64,000 bases of DNA from Bacteroidota bacterium (GTDB taxonomy: Bacteria; Bacteroidota; Bacteroidia; Bacteroidales; Cfx3-03): assembly GCA_013390605.1 (NCBI GenBank), contig JACAUB010000001.1, forward strand, positions 3,303,711 through 3,367,710, given 5' to 3'. This document shows positions 28,767-37,228 of the stretch, one piece after another (the stretch's first letter is position 1; each line of letters begins with the position of its first letter). The notes under the pieces were generated by a model that saw only the letters and a list, made by a program, of their open reading frames with translations, was not told the origin of the DNA and searched no databases. Position numbers and translations under genes: made by a program.

Positions 28767-29902
28767 TGAAAGACAAATTTCATAATTCAATTCTTTTCGT
28801 AAATCAGAGTAGTGGGTATTTAATGATTGATATCATTAATGCCTTTGAAGATAAATACGCTGAAAGAATACTTCTGACAGGTTTACTAAACGCGAGAAAT
28901 AACTCGTTAGACAAAAAGGTTCTTGTCAGGAAAATTATTGCATACAATAGAACATCAAGCTTTAAACGAATACTCACTTGGTCGATAGGTTTTTTACAAA
29001 CTTTATTTTTGATTAAATTCAAATACAGAAACGCTCATTTGTTTTTAGTATCAAATCCTCCTTTTGCGCCATTACTTCCTTTATTTTGCAACAATCAGTT
29101 TACTTTACTTATTTATGATGTTTACCCAGATGCATTAGTTGAGCATAAAATAATAAAATCATATTCTTGGATAAATAAGTGGTGGAAAAAAGCAAACAGA
29201 AAGCTATATGCTAAAGCCGATAAAGTATTCACCATAAGCAATGGGATGAAGCGACTATTAACTGGTTATATTGATGGACATAAAATAACCGTTATACCTG
29301 TTTGGACAGATAATAATTTTTTGAAACCAATTCCTCATGAGGACAATCCATTTTCACTAGAGCATGGATTAGCAGATAAGTTTATAGTAATGTATTCAGG
29401 CAATCTTGGTCGTTCCCATGATTTAGAAGTAGTTTTGGAATTGGCTAGTCAGTTAGAAGAAGATAATATTACATTTCTGATTATTGGTAGTGGTGATAAA
29501 TCTAAAATAATATCTGAGAAAATAAAGGATTTACATCTAAAAAACATAAAACTATTGCCTTGGCAGCTTACAGAAACACTTCCATTTTCGCTCGCTTCTG
29601 CTGATGTGGCAATAGTTTCCTTAAGTAAAGAGTCATCGCTCTTGAGTGTTCCCAGCAAAACTTTTAACTTTATGTCTGTCGGTGTACCTATCTTAGCAAT
29701 AGCAGAAAAAGAATCCGAGTTGGCGGTATTGATCAAAGAATATCAGATAGGGGTAAGCCTTACTGTGGATCAAAAAGAGGAAATGATTAAATTCATTAAA
29801 AAAAACATGATAGATCTTGAATATCACAAATCATTGAAATTAAAATCATTAGGCACTTCTAAATTATTTAGTCCGGAAAACGCCAAACTATTTACTACCT
29901 AA
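28766..29902 (+). CDS. GT4-family glycosyltransferase, WbuB/WcaI-like
   Basis: A 378-residue GT-B protein. The acceptor domain has FLVSNPPFAPLLPLF and LIYDVYPDALVEHKI; the donor domain has MYSGNLGRSHDLEVVLELA, FLIIGSGDKSK and LLSVPSKTFNFMSVGVPILAIAE. These match WbuB/WcaI-type fucosamine or fucose transferases, in which PSKTFNYMSVGVP replaces the EX7E motif. It ends the run of four GT4 genes and is followed at once by a strong AT-rich hairpin. Confidence 0.88.
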   Translation: MKDKFHNSILFVNQSSGYLMIDIINAFEDKYAERILLTGLLNARNNSLDKKVLVRKIIAYNRTSSFKRILTWSIGFLQTLFLIKFKYRNAHLFLVSNPPFAPLLPLFCNNQFTLLIYDVYPDALVEHKIIKSYSWINKWWKKANRKLYAKADKVFTISNGMKRLLTGYIDGHKITVIPVWTDNNFLKPIPHEDNPFSLEHGLADKFIVMYSGNLGRSHDLEVVLELASQLEEDNITFLIIGSGDKSKIISEKIKDLHLKNIKLLPWQLTETLPFSLASADVAIVSLSKESSLLSVPSKTFNFMSVGVPILAIAEKESELAVLIKEYQIGVSLTVDQKEEMIKFIKKNMIDLEYHKSLKLKSLGTSKLFSPENAKLFTT

Positions 29903-29920
29903 ATTAAAACCGACATGCAA

Positions 29921-29955
29921 TATATTTCAAATAACTTATAGTTATTTGAAATATA
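29921..29955. terminator. AT-rich 15-bp perfect hairpin
   Basis: TATATTTCAAATAAC (29921-29935) and GTTATTTGAAATATA (29941-29955) are exact inverted repeats around a 5-base loop. It sits 18 bases after the last GT4 gene, as a terminator would, but no T run follows. It may be a bidirectional terminator or a protein-binding dyad. Confidence 0.45.
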
Positions 29956-29969
29956 AGATCAATCTGATT

Positions 29970-30197
29970 ATGCTGATAATAGAAATAAGATTTACAAATA
30001 AATTTAAAGAAGTTCTCGAAATCGATAGATAACAATAAATTCCGAGAATACAAGGAGTAGTATCCACCGTACTATTTAATATCATTGAGATGCTCTACGA
30101 AGAATTTGAAGTTATTATTGAAATGACTAATTTTAACAAATTAATTACCGTTCAAGATGTTCTTGATGAAGTCAAAAAGAAAGACAAAGTAAAGTGA
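29970..30197 (+). pseudogene. acyl carrier protein pseudogene
   Basis: From ATG 29970 to TGA 30195-30197 one frame has exactly 75 codons, the size of the intact ACP at 48.5 kb (76 residues), but it contains two stops, TAA at 30030 and 30036. The reading around them is ACP-like: NKFKEVLEIDR before, and after them IIEMLYEEFEVIIEMTNFNK then ITVQDVLDEVKKK, matching helices II-IV of an ACP. Counting back from the IIEML stretch, a Ser lies where the intact gene has Ser36. The stop is one base before the KAS III gene, so this was the first gene of an ACP-KAS III-SDR operon. Only nonsense changes are needed to explain it; the frame is otherwise kept. Confidence 0.75.
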
Positions 30198-30198
30198 A

Positions 30199-31257
30199 AT
30201 GGCATATTTAGAATTTAATAATATTGGCATTACTGGTCTGGCTGCTGCTGTACCGCATACGATAATCAATAATTATGAGTATACTACTTATTTTTCCGCA
30301 GACGATGTGAAGGTGCTCGTTGATAAAATAGGAGTAAAAGAACGGAGATTTGCTGATGAAAATACTTGCTCTTCTGATTTGTGTTTTGCTGCAGCAGAAA
30401 AATTACTTTCTGATATGAACGTTGATAGAAACGAAATTGATTTACTCATCTTTGTATCACAAACACCTGACTATCGAATGCCGGCAACTTCAATTATCTT
30501 ACAGCACCGATTAGGATTACCACATACAACGGTTGCATTCGACATCACGTTGGGCTGTTCAGGTTTTATATATGGATTATCTGTTATTTATGCCTTAATA
30601 CAACAAAGTAGCTTTCGAAAAGCATTATTGTTAGATGGAGAAACACGTTCTAAGGTATATTCACCAAAAGACAGAAAAACGGCCTTCCTTTTTGGCGATG
30701 CAGGGGTAGCTGCACTGATTGAAAAGAATGTAAAATTTGATAAAAGTTTTTTCTCACTTAATTCGGATGGGTCACGTGAATCATTAATCAAAATAAATGC
30801 AGGTGGTTATCGGACACCAAGTTCTGTAGAAACAATAAAAGAAAAAGTAGTGGACGAACATGGAAATATTCGTAGCGAAGAACAAGGTTATATGAATGGA
30901 GGCGATGTATTCAATTTTGTTATCAAAGAGATACCAAGAGACTTCAGAAACTTATTAGAATATTCTAATACTGATTTAACCTCAATTGACTATTTTATCT
31001 TTCACCAAGCAAATACTTATATTAATGGATATTTAGCGAAAAAGCTCAAATTAGATTTAGAAAAAGTACCATCAAGCATAGAAAAATTCGGAAACACCTC
31101 TTCAGTCTCTATTCCATTAACAATTGTTTCTGAATTAAAAGATAAACTAAGAACCAGTAAAAAATTAATGTTTAGCGGTTTTGGCGTAGGTATGACCTGG
31201 GCTACTGCCATACTAAACTTAGATGATTGTTTTATCAGTCCTATTATAGAAGTATAA
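30199..31257 (+). CDS. 3-oxoacyl-ACP synthase III (FabH-like)
   Basis: A 352-residue KAS III-type condensing enzyme. The catalytic triad is visible: Cys120 in TLGCSGFIYG, His269 in FIFHQANTY and Asn299 in KFGNTSSVSIP. FabH-like enzymes join an acyl-CoA to malonyl-ACP. It is about 10-30 residues longer than housekeeping FabH and has the FVSQTPDYRMPATS block shared with the two KAS III genes at 48.8 and 50.6 kb. Its ACP gene immediately upstream is broken, while the SDR downstream is intact. The unit probably made a short oxo/hydroxyacyl group for glycan decoration; whether it still works with another ACP is unknown. Confidence 0.9.
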   Translation: MAYLEFNNIGITGLAAAVPHTIINNYEYTTYFSADDVKVLVDKIGVKERRFADENTCSSDLCFAAAEKLLSDMNVDRNEIDLLIFVSQTPDYRMPATSIILQHRLGLPHTTVAFDITLGCSGFIYGLSVIYALIQQSSFRKALLLDGETRSKVYSPKDRKTAFLFGDAGVAALIEKNVKFDKSFFSLNSDGSRESLIKINAGGYRTPSSVETIKEKVVDEHGNIRSEEQGYMNGGDVFNFVIKEIPRDFRNLLEYSNTDLTSIDYFIFHQANTYINGYLAKKLKLDLEKVPSSIEKFGNTSSVSIPLTIVSELKDKLRTSKKLMFSGFGVGMTWATAILNLDDCFISPIIEV

Positions 31258-31275
31258 TTGTAAATTAATCAATCT

Positions 31276-32049
31276 ATGTCGATCATTAAAAATCCATTCA
31301 CTCTTGCTGGTAAAATCATTATTGTCACGGGAGCATCTTCTGGTATAGGAAGACAATGCGCAATTGCTTGCAGTGAGGCAGGGGCACAGGTTGTGTTGAT
31401 GGGTAGAGATAAAACCAGACTGGCTGCTTCGCTCGAACTAATGCATCGTCCTGAACTACATTTGGTCTATGCGTTAGATCTTAACGAGTATGATAAGGTA
31501 AAATCAATTATTATTGAGATTGTCGCCTCTGTAGGAAAAATTTACGGGGTAATAAATTGCGCTGGTATATCGACAACATTGTCTTTCAAAATGGGATTAC
31601 CCAGTAAAATGGAAGATTTTTTTCGTGTTAATGTGATTGGAGGAATGAACCTTACGCGTATTGTAACTAAAAAAGGATTTATGACAGATGAAGGTGGAAG
31701 TGTTATTTTCATTTCAAGTGTGATGGGATCATTAGGTGAATCTGGAAAATCGCTGTATAGTATGACAAAAGGTGCTTTGTTATCTGGTTCTAAATCACTG
31801 GCAATTGAGCTTGCCGAAAAGAAAATACGTGTGAATTGTATTTCACCTGGCGTAGTTAGCTCGCCCATGTCAAATAAAGCTGTCTACAGCAAGAATGAAG
31901 AATCATTGAAGAAAATTATAAATTATCATCCATTAGGACTAGGAAAACCGGAAGATATTGCAAATGCATGTGTATTTTTGCTCTCTGATGCTTCAAAATG
32001 GATTACAGGTATCAATATGATTGTTGATGGAGGTTATTCAGCTAGATAA
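31276..32049 (+). CDS. short-chain dehydrogenase/reductase, FabG-like
   Basis: A 257-residue classical SDR. The cofactor loop is IIVTGASSGIGRQ at about residues 15-27, the NNAG site reads INCAGIS, and the active site has ISSVMGS with SLYSMTKGA giving Tyr and Lys in YxxxK. The C-terminus WITGINMIVDGGYSAR is typical of FabG-type reductases. It follows the KAS III gene after 18 bases, so reduction of a 3-oxoacyl-ACP to the 3-hydroxyacyl form is the obvious reaction. It is a paralog of the SDRs at 47.6 and 49.8 kb. Confidence 0.88.
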   Translation: MSIIKNPFTLAGKIIIVTGASSGIGRQCAIACSEAGAQVVLMGRDKTRLAASLELMHRPELHLVYALDLNEYDKVKSIIIEIVASVGKIYGVINCAGISTTLSFKMGLPSKMEDFFRVNVIGGMNLTRIVTKKGFMTDEGGSVIFISSVMGSLGESGKSLYSMTKGALLSGSKSLAIELAEKKIRVNCISPGVVSSPMSNKAVYSKNEESLKKIINYHPLGLGKPEDIANACVFLLSDASKWITGINMIVDGGYSAR

Positions 32050-32442
32050 GTTCAATATTAAATGGATATTATTAATTTTAAATATCAGAGTTTCTTTATT
32101 GAGCACTATAACTTTCCATGTTTTGAATATACCGCAATATTTCATTAAAACAATCTATATTTCAGATATTAAAAAACATAGAAGCAAACCCTCTATCAAA
32201 CTTGTTATCGAATATTAAAACCATTAAGAAATATTCAAGAAGATCAAATCAATACTTTATGACAGTTAATTCATTAAATTTCAAAAGAATAAAAAACAAA
32301 AAAAGAGTTGCTTTCTTATTTTATCAAATTCCTTGGTTTTAACATCCATGCCCTACATGAATCAATATTTTGCATGAGTTTAATTATTAAGGATCAACGA
32401 ATCAGTAGAATATACAATATAAACAAATTATACTAAATCTAA
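32050..32442. other. non-coding gap with a possible short coding scrap
   Basis: 393 AT-rich bases between the SDR and Fkp. A 27-codon frame from ATG 32259 to TAA 32340-32342 ends KKRVAFLFYQIPWF, which could be the cut-off N-terminus of a glycosyltransferase, but it is too short to identify. No promoter or terminator is clear. Confidence 0.3.
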
Positions 32443-35313
32443 ATGAAAACTTTATTAACCATTCCACATACATTAATATCTTTTTTCAATAACCTTTTTC
32501 CACAGAATCTTTTTTATGCCAGTTCCGATCCTATTGAAGGAAAAGTTGGCTCAGGAGGTGGTACAGCGAATCTGTTGGTAAACTGCTTCAGAAACGATGT
32601 TGAGAAAAGTAATAATTCTGACTTTGGGTTGTGGCTGAATAAAGAAAAACGTGTAATCATCCACGCTGGAGGACAGAGTCGACGATTACCTGCATACGCT
32701 TCTGTGGGAAAGGTATTGACTCCCATTCCGGTATTTAAATGGGAGCGAGGACAAAAAATAGATCAGACTTTATTCGATCTGCAAACTCCCCTTTTCGAAG
32801 AGATCCTTTCGAAATCTCCCGTTGGATCAAATACACTCATTGCCAGTGGAGATGTGCTGATAAGGGCAGGTGAACAGATTCCAACGCTACCTACAGCCGA
32901 TGTTATCTGCTTTGGTCAATGGTTACATCCAGAACAAGCACAACATCATGGGGTCTTCTTTTGTAAACGATCTAACCCACAACAATTGGAGTTTATGTTG
33001 CAGAAGCCTTCACCTGAACGGATACAACATTTAGCATCAGATTATCTTTTCCTATTAGATATCGGTATCTGGTTACTTTCTGAAAAGGCTGTAAAGCTTC
33101 TCTGCGCAAAGAGTGGATGGGATGATACTTCACAACAATTTAAAAATGGGAAGGTGACCTATTATGATTTATACAGTGAATTTGGACCAGCGTTGGGAAT
33201 TAAACCTACCGAGATAGATGAAGAAACTAATAAGCTGACTGTGGCTATAATTCCTATGCCGAAGGGTTCGTTCTACCATTTCGGGAAGAATAGTGACCTA
33301 TTAGAATCATCATCACGACTACAAAATCTGGTGACTGACCAACGCGAAATATGGCACCGTAAGGTAAAACCTCATCCTGATATCTTTACACAGAACGCGT
33401 TGACTGACATAAGCTTCAGCGCAGAAAACTATTCAGTGTGGATTGAGAATAGTTGCATTGGAAAAGGTTGGACTATCAACCACCATCATATATTAACCGG
33501 CATCCCTAAAAATAACTGGACTCTAAATCTGCCCGCTGGTATCTGTTTAGATATGATTCCGATAGGCAATACCGCATGGTGTATTCGGCCTTATGGATTT
33601 TATGACACCTTCAATGGTGAGATAGGCGATCAGAAAACATTTTGGATGGGAAAGCCCATTAAAGAAAATGAATATATCAAAGAATTACTTGCATCGAATC
33701 ATTTAAACGAAACTACTGATATTCAGTTTGCACCGATATTTCCTGTTGTAGATCAAATCGATCTTGAGAAAGCCGATATTATTGAATCTTTGTTGCGCTG
33801 TGATGCATCTGAATTTGAAACATTATATCACCCATCAACCAGACTTTCCGCTGCTGAGATTCAGGAGCAAGTTAATTTTGGACGTCTTTATGCTCAACGT
33901 GATTTGTTCTGTAATAAAAATCTAATAACGATTTCAAGAAACTATAAGCAGTCCATCTTTTATCAGCTCGATTTAAATGACACTGCCCAGCACTTTGCAA
34001 AAGCAGCACTTGAATTACCCCCGGTACTTCCTATCGATGCACCACTTATTACAAGAATGCACGACTCCATGTTTCGTGCTAAGGTTGCCGGATTAGAAGG
34101 GCTAGATGGCACTAAACATGAAGCGGTAGCCTTTTCATTATTAAGTGAGAGTATTGTAGCCGAGGCAAGATCGGCCAAAGTACACCCCGAGCTTAACGTA
34201 ATGACAGATCAGATTGTTTGGGGAAGAAGTCCTATACGTTTAGATCTAGCCGGTGGATGGTCAGATACCCCACCCTACTGCCTATTACATGGTGGAAAAG
34301 TCATCAATATGGCGGTAGAATTAAACGGCCAGCCTCCTCTACAGGTCTTTATTAAGCCCAGCGAATCGTTTACTATAACGCTCCGTTCTATTGATCTTGG
34401 CGTACGCGAAGATGTAAATTCATTTGAAGAATTAAGCGACTACAATACAGTAGGGTCAGCTTTCTCTATCTCAAAAACTGCACTGTGCCTGGCAGGATTT
34501 CACCCAGAGTTCTGTACCGGAAAATATAACTCATTAACAGAGCAACTAAAGGCTTTTGGCTCAGGTATTGAAATATCATTGCTCGCAGCTATTCCTAAAG
34601 GATCAGGACTTGGCACCAGTTCTATATTGGCATCAACAGTGTTGGGTGCATTGTCTGATTTTTGCTCGTTGGGCTGGGATAAGCACGAAATTTGTTTTAG
34701 AACGCTTGTACTAGAACAACTCCTAACTACAGGTGGTGGTTGGCAAGATCAATATGGTGGCGTCTTTAACGGAATCAAACTTTTAGAAACTGAAGCGGGA
34801 TTAATACAGAAACCGATCATTCGTTGGACGCCTGAGCATCTTTTTACACAACCTGAATACAGTAGTTCGATTTTATTATATTATACCGGTATTACCCGTA
34901 TCGCAAAGAATATATTGGCAGAGATTGTACGAGGAATGTTTTTAAACTCCTCGTCGCATCTATCGATCATAAAAGAGATCAAACATCATGCTCTCACCAC
35001 TTATGATGCAGTACAGCAGGGTAACTGGGAACAATTGGCTGCAGCCATCAACTATTCATGGCACCTGAATCAACGTTTAGATGTAGGAACCAATCCCCCT
35101 GAAATTGAAGCATTATTACACTCTATCAATGATTATTTAGCTGGTTGCAAGTTATTGGGTGCTGGAGGTGGAGGATACATGTTACTCTTTGCAAAAAATC
35201 CAGAAGCAGCTGCACGTATCCGACATCAATTGACAATAGCGCCACCGAATAAAAGAGCACGATTTGTAGAGTGGGGAATATCTTCCCGAGGGTTTCAGAT
35301 AACAAGAAGTTAA
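32443..35313 (+). CDS. fkp: bifunctional L-fucokinase / L-fucose-1-phosphate guanylyltransferase
   Basis: A 956-residue two-domain enzyme of the Fkp type, which phosphorylates free L-fucose and then makes GDP-L-fucose. The N-terminal half has VGSGGGTANLLVN and the pyrophosphorylase signature HAGGQSRRLPAYASVGKVLTP at about residues 70-90. The C-terminal half is a GHMP kinase: RSPIRLDLAGGWSDTPPY near residue 590, PKGSGLGTSS near 718 and GAGGGGYML near 906. Length equals that of the known Bacteroides enzyme. GDP-fucose from here would supply the GT10 transferase at 7.3 kb. The gene is less AT-rich than its neighbours, consistent with an older, conserved gene. Confidence 0.95.
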   Translation: MKTLLTIPHTLISFFNNLFPQNLFYASSDPIEGKVGSGGGTANLLVNCFRNDVEKSNNSDFGLWLNKEKRVIIHAGGQSRRLPAYASVGKVLTPIPVFKWERGQKIDQTLFDLQTPLFEEILSKSPVGSNTLIASGDVLIRAGEQIPTLPTADVICFGQWLHPEQAQHHGVFFCKRSNPQQLEFMLQKPSPERIQHLASDYLFLLDIGIWLLSEKAVKLLCAKSGWDDTSQQFKNGKVTYYDLYSEFGPALGIKPTEIDEETNKLTVAIIPMPKGSFYHFGKNSDLLESSSRLQNLVTDQREIWHRKVKPHPDIFTQNALTDISFSAENYSVWIENSCIGKGWTINHHHILTGIPKNNWTLNLPAGICLDMIPIGNTAWCIRPYGFYDTFNGEIGDQKTFWMGKPIKENEYIKELLASNHLNETTDIQFAPIFPVVDQIDLEKADIIESLLRCDASEFETLYHPSTRLSAAEIQEQVNFGRLYAQRDLFCNKNLITISRNYKQSIFYQLDLNDTAQHFAKAALELPPVLPIDAPLITRMHDSMFRAKVAGLEGLDGTKHEAVAFSLLSESIVAEARSAKVHPELNVMTDQIVWGRSPIRLDLAGGWSDTPPYCLLHGGKVINMAVELNGQPPLQVFIKPSESFTITLRSIDLGVREDVNSFEELSDYNTVGSAFSISKTALCLAGFHPEFCTGKYNSLTEQLKAFGSGIEISLLAAIPKGSGLGTSSILASTVLGALSDFCSLGWDKHEICFRTLVLEQLLTTGGGWQDQYGGVFNGIKLLETEAGLIQKPIIRWTPEHLFTQPEYSSSILLYYTGITRIAKNILAEIVRGMFLNSSSHLSIIKEIKHHALTTYDAVQQGNWEQLAAAINYSWHLNQRLDVGTNPPEIEALLHSINDYLAGCKLLGAGGGGYMLLFAKNPEAAARIRHQLTIAPPNKRARFVEWGISSRGFQITRS

Positions 35314-35315
35314 AC

Positions 35316-35347
35316 TTGGTTTTTAAAATAGTTTTTCACTACTTTTG
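35316..35347 (+). promoter_or_regulatory. Bacteroidota promoter for the WecA-like gene
   Basis: TTGG at 35316-35319 and TACTTTTG at 35340-35347 are separated by 20 bases, matching the Bacteroidota housekeeping form TTTG...TAnnTTTG except for one base in the -33 box. Transcription would start about 5-8 bases downstream, shortly before ATG 35365. Confidence 0.65.
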
Positions 35348-35364
35348 CAGACCAGAAAACACCC

Positions 35365-36534
35365 ATGACACAAAACATACTCGAACAAGTTATTAGCATC
35401 GACGTAAAGCATATATTTGCTTTCATGTGTTCATTTGCAATCACATGGTATGCCATTCCTAATATCGTCCATATATCGCGTTCAAAAAACCTGTTTGATT
35501 TGCCCAATGGGCGTACGTCCCACAAAAGGCCTACACCGACCTTGGGGGGAGCAGCTCTCTTTGCCTCTCTGGTTATTACCTCTATGATTTTCATTAACAT
35601 CAATATTATAACTAGTTTTCAATATGTTATTGCTGGGAGTGTTATCATATTCTTTACCGGATTGAATGATGACTTGGTCGATATTACTTGGAAGAAAAAG
35701 GTTGGGGGAGAGTTTTTAGCTGCACTTTTCTTAATTGTGTTGGGCGATTATCGTTTTACAAATTTGTATGGTTTTTTTGGTATTCATGAGATTAATTATT
35801 ACTGGAGCATTCTGCTTACTCTATTTGTTATGATTGGCATTGTGAATTCGATGAATCTAATTGATGGAATTGACGGTCTCGCATCTGGATTATCAGTCAT
35901 GGCAACGTCCTGCTTCGGCTTTTGGTTTTACATGGATAGCCAATATGAAATGGTTGTAGTTTGTGCGGTATTAGCTGGGTCTTTAATGGCATTTATTGGA
36001 TTTAACGTTTTTGGACATCATAATAAAATTTTCATGGGAGATACTGGTTCACTATTATTGGGCTATCTTATGACATTCTTTGTGATCGTCTTTACCGAAA
36101 GTAATGTTCTTAAGAATTCACCTTGGCATGTAAACAATGCCCCTATTATCTCCTTTGCTATCCTTTTCATTCCACTTTTTGATACTTTAAGGGTTATGGG
36201 AAGTAGAATGATTAAAGGGAAATCGCCCTTTACTCCTGATAGGACTCACATTCATCATAAGCTACTTCAGTTAGGATTTACGCATATACAGACAACTATT
36301 ATATTAATCTTGATAAACGGATTATTTATCATGTTGATCTTTATGTTGCAGGATCTGGAAATCCATCTATTAGCTTCTATTTTAATTGTAGCTGGATTAT
36401 GTAAAAGCCTAATTCCCATATATTTCACAAGCTATTATGAGCGAAAATCACCTAAAGTGGTGTTTAAACTAGAAGATAAAACACATGCCATTACAGAAGA
36501 GGCAAAGAAAAATGGAATCAAGTTAAAGAACTAA
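35365..36534 (+). CDS. WecA/TagO-like undecaprenyl-phosphate HexNAc-1-phosphate transferase
   Basis: A 389-residue integral membrane enzyme of the MraY/WecA family with about 10-11 helices. It has FDLPNGRTSHKRPTPTLGG at about residues 45-63, the Asp-Asp pair in GLNDDLVDITWKKK, NSMNLIDGIDGLASGLS near 168-184, the FMGDTGSLLLGY block and the late HIHHKLLQLGF motif that places it in the WecA/TagO rather than the MraY branch. It should start glycan synthesis by putting a HexNAc-1-phosphate on undecaprenyl phosphate. It has its own promoter and a terminator behind it, so it is probably a single-gene unit with constitutive expression. Confidence 0.92.
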   Translation: MTQNILEQVISIDVKHIFAFMCSFAITWYAIPNIVHISRSKNLFDLPNGRTSHKRPTPTLGGAALFASLVITSMIFININIITSFQYVIAGSVIIFFTGLNDDLVDITWKKKVGGEFLAALFLIVLGDYRFTNLYGFFGIHEINYYWSILLTLFVMIGIVNSMNLIDGIDGLASGLSVMATSCFGFWFYMDSQYEMVVVCAVLAGSLMAFIGFNVFGHHNKIFMGDTGSLLLGYLMTFFVIVFTESNVLKNSPWHVNNAPIISFAILFIPLFDTLRVMGSRMIKGKSPFTPDRTHIHHKLLQLGFTHIQTTIILILINGLFIMLIFMLQDLEIHLLASILIVAGLCKSLIPIYFTSYYERKSPKVVFKLEDKTHAITEEAKKNGIKLKN

Positions 36535-36620
36535 TTTCTTTTATAGCTCCCTTTTTACTTATTCCAACTAATTGGGATAAGTAGATAAGAATATTTTAAT
36601 AATATTCAGAGATAAATTGA

Positions 36621-36658
36621 CCAGCTATTTTATAAAAAAATAGCTGGTTTTATTTTAT
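36621..36658 (+). terminator. rho-independent terminator after the WecA-like gene
   Basis: CCAGCTATTTT (36621-36631) pairs with AAAATAGCTGG (36637-36647) and is followed by TTTTATTTTA. It lies 87 bases after the stop. Confidence 0.8.
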
Positions 36659-36848
36659 AGTATATCTTTACAGTTACCTGTTAAAAATCATGACTATGAT
36701 TTTGTGCTTTAAAAAAAGCGATCCTTTCTAAAACAGTCCTATTAGAAATAGATCTGGAAATTTCATCGAATCACCATTCAATTTCTTTCATAAATTCTTG
36801 ACACCTCTCTTCTATGACATATCAATGCTCTACCTATGCAGATGGGTT

Positions 36849-36930
36849 TCTCCATAGTATCTCCATACTTTGTCCATAGTTCCTCCATACTTAGTCCATA
36901 CTTATAAGATATGGAGGAACTATGGACAAA
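36849..36930. repeat. 11-bp tandem repeat block forming a 21-bp perfect hairpin
   Basis: Five consecutive 11-bp units at 36849-36903 share the core TCCATA followed by GT or CT (units TCTCCATAGTA, TCTCCATACTT, TGTCCATAGTT, CCTCCATACTT, AGTCCATACTT). Bases 36869-36889 are an exact inverted repeat of 36910-36930, giving a 21-bp stem over a 20-base loop. A short outer arm (CTACCT near 36831 and AGGTAG at 36937-36942) extends the symmetry. The block lies in the 694-base gap between the terminator and the convergent - strand gene; the rest of the gap shows nothing. A 76-codon frame across it is probably chance. Confidence 0.8.
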
Positions 36931-37228
36931 CCTTAGAGGTAGGATGGACAAAATTTCGACAATCCCATTTGTTTAAAACGAATATACCACCTTTTTACCA
37001 TCACTATCCACTTATTAAAGAAACTTTTTCTTCGGCTTTAATCACATCTGAAAGAAAATTATTTGGCACGCAAAAAAGTAATATGGCATCTACGATCTGA
37101 ATACACATACTAATATTTCACACTAATCCTATTTCGCACATTGAACTTGAATAATCAGATAAGGGCTATTCAAAAAAAATAATTCAAGCCTGCTTAAATA
37201 TCTTCAAGAAGACTGAAATAAATACAAT

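Noticed and set aside
36870..37100. 76-codon frame across the 11-bp repeat block
   Set aside because: It starts inside the tandem repeats and hairpin, lacks any recognisable motif and lies beyond a terminator; the repeats explain the open frame.
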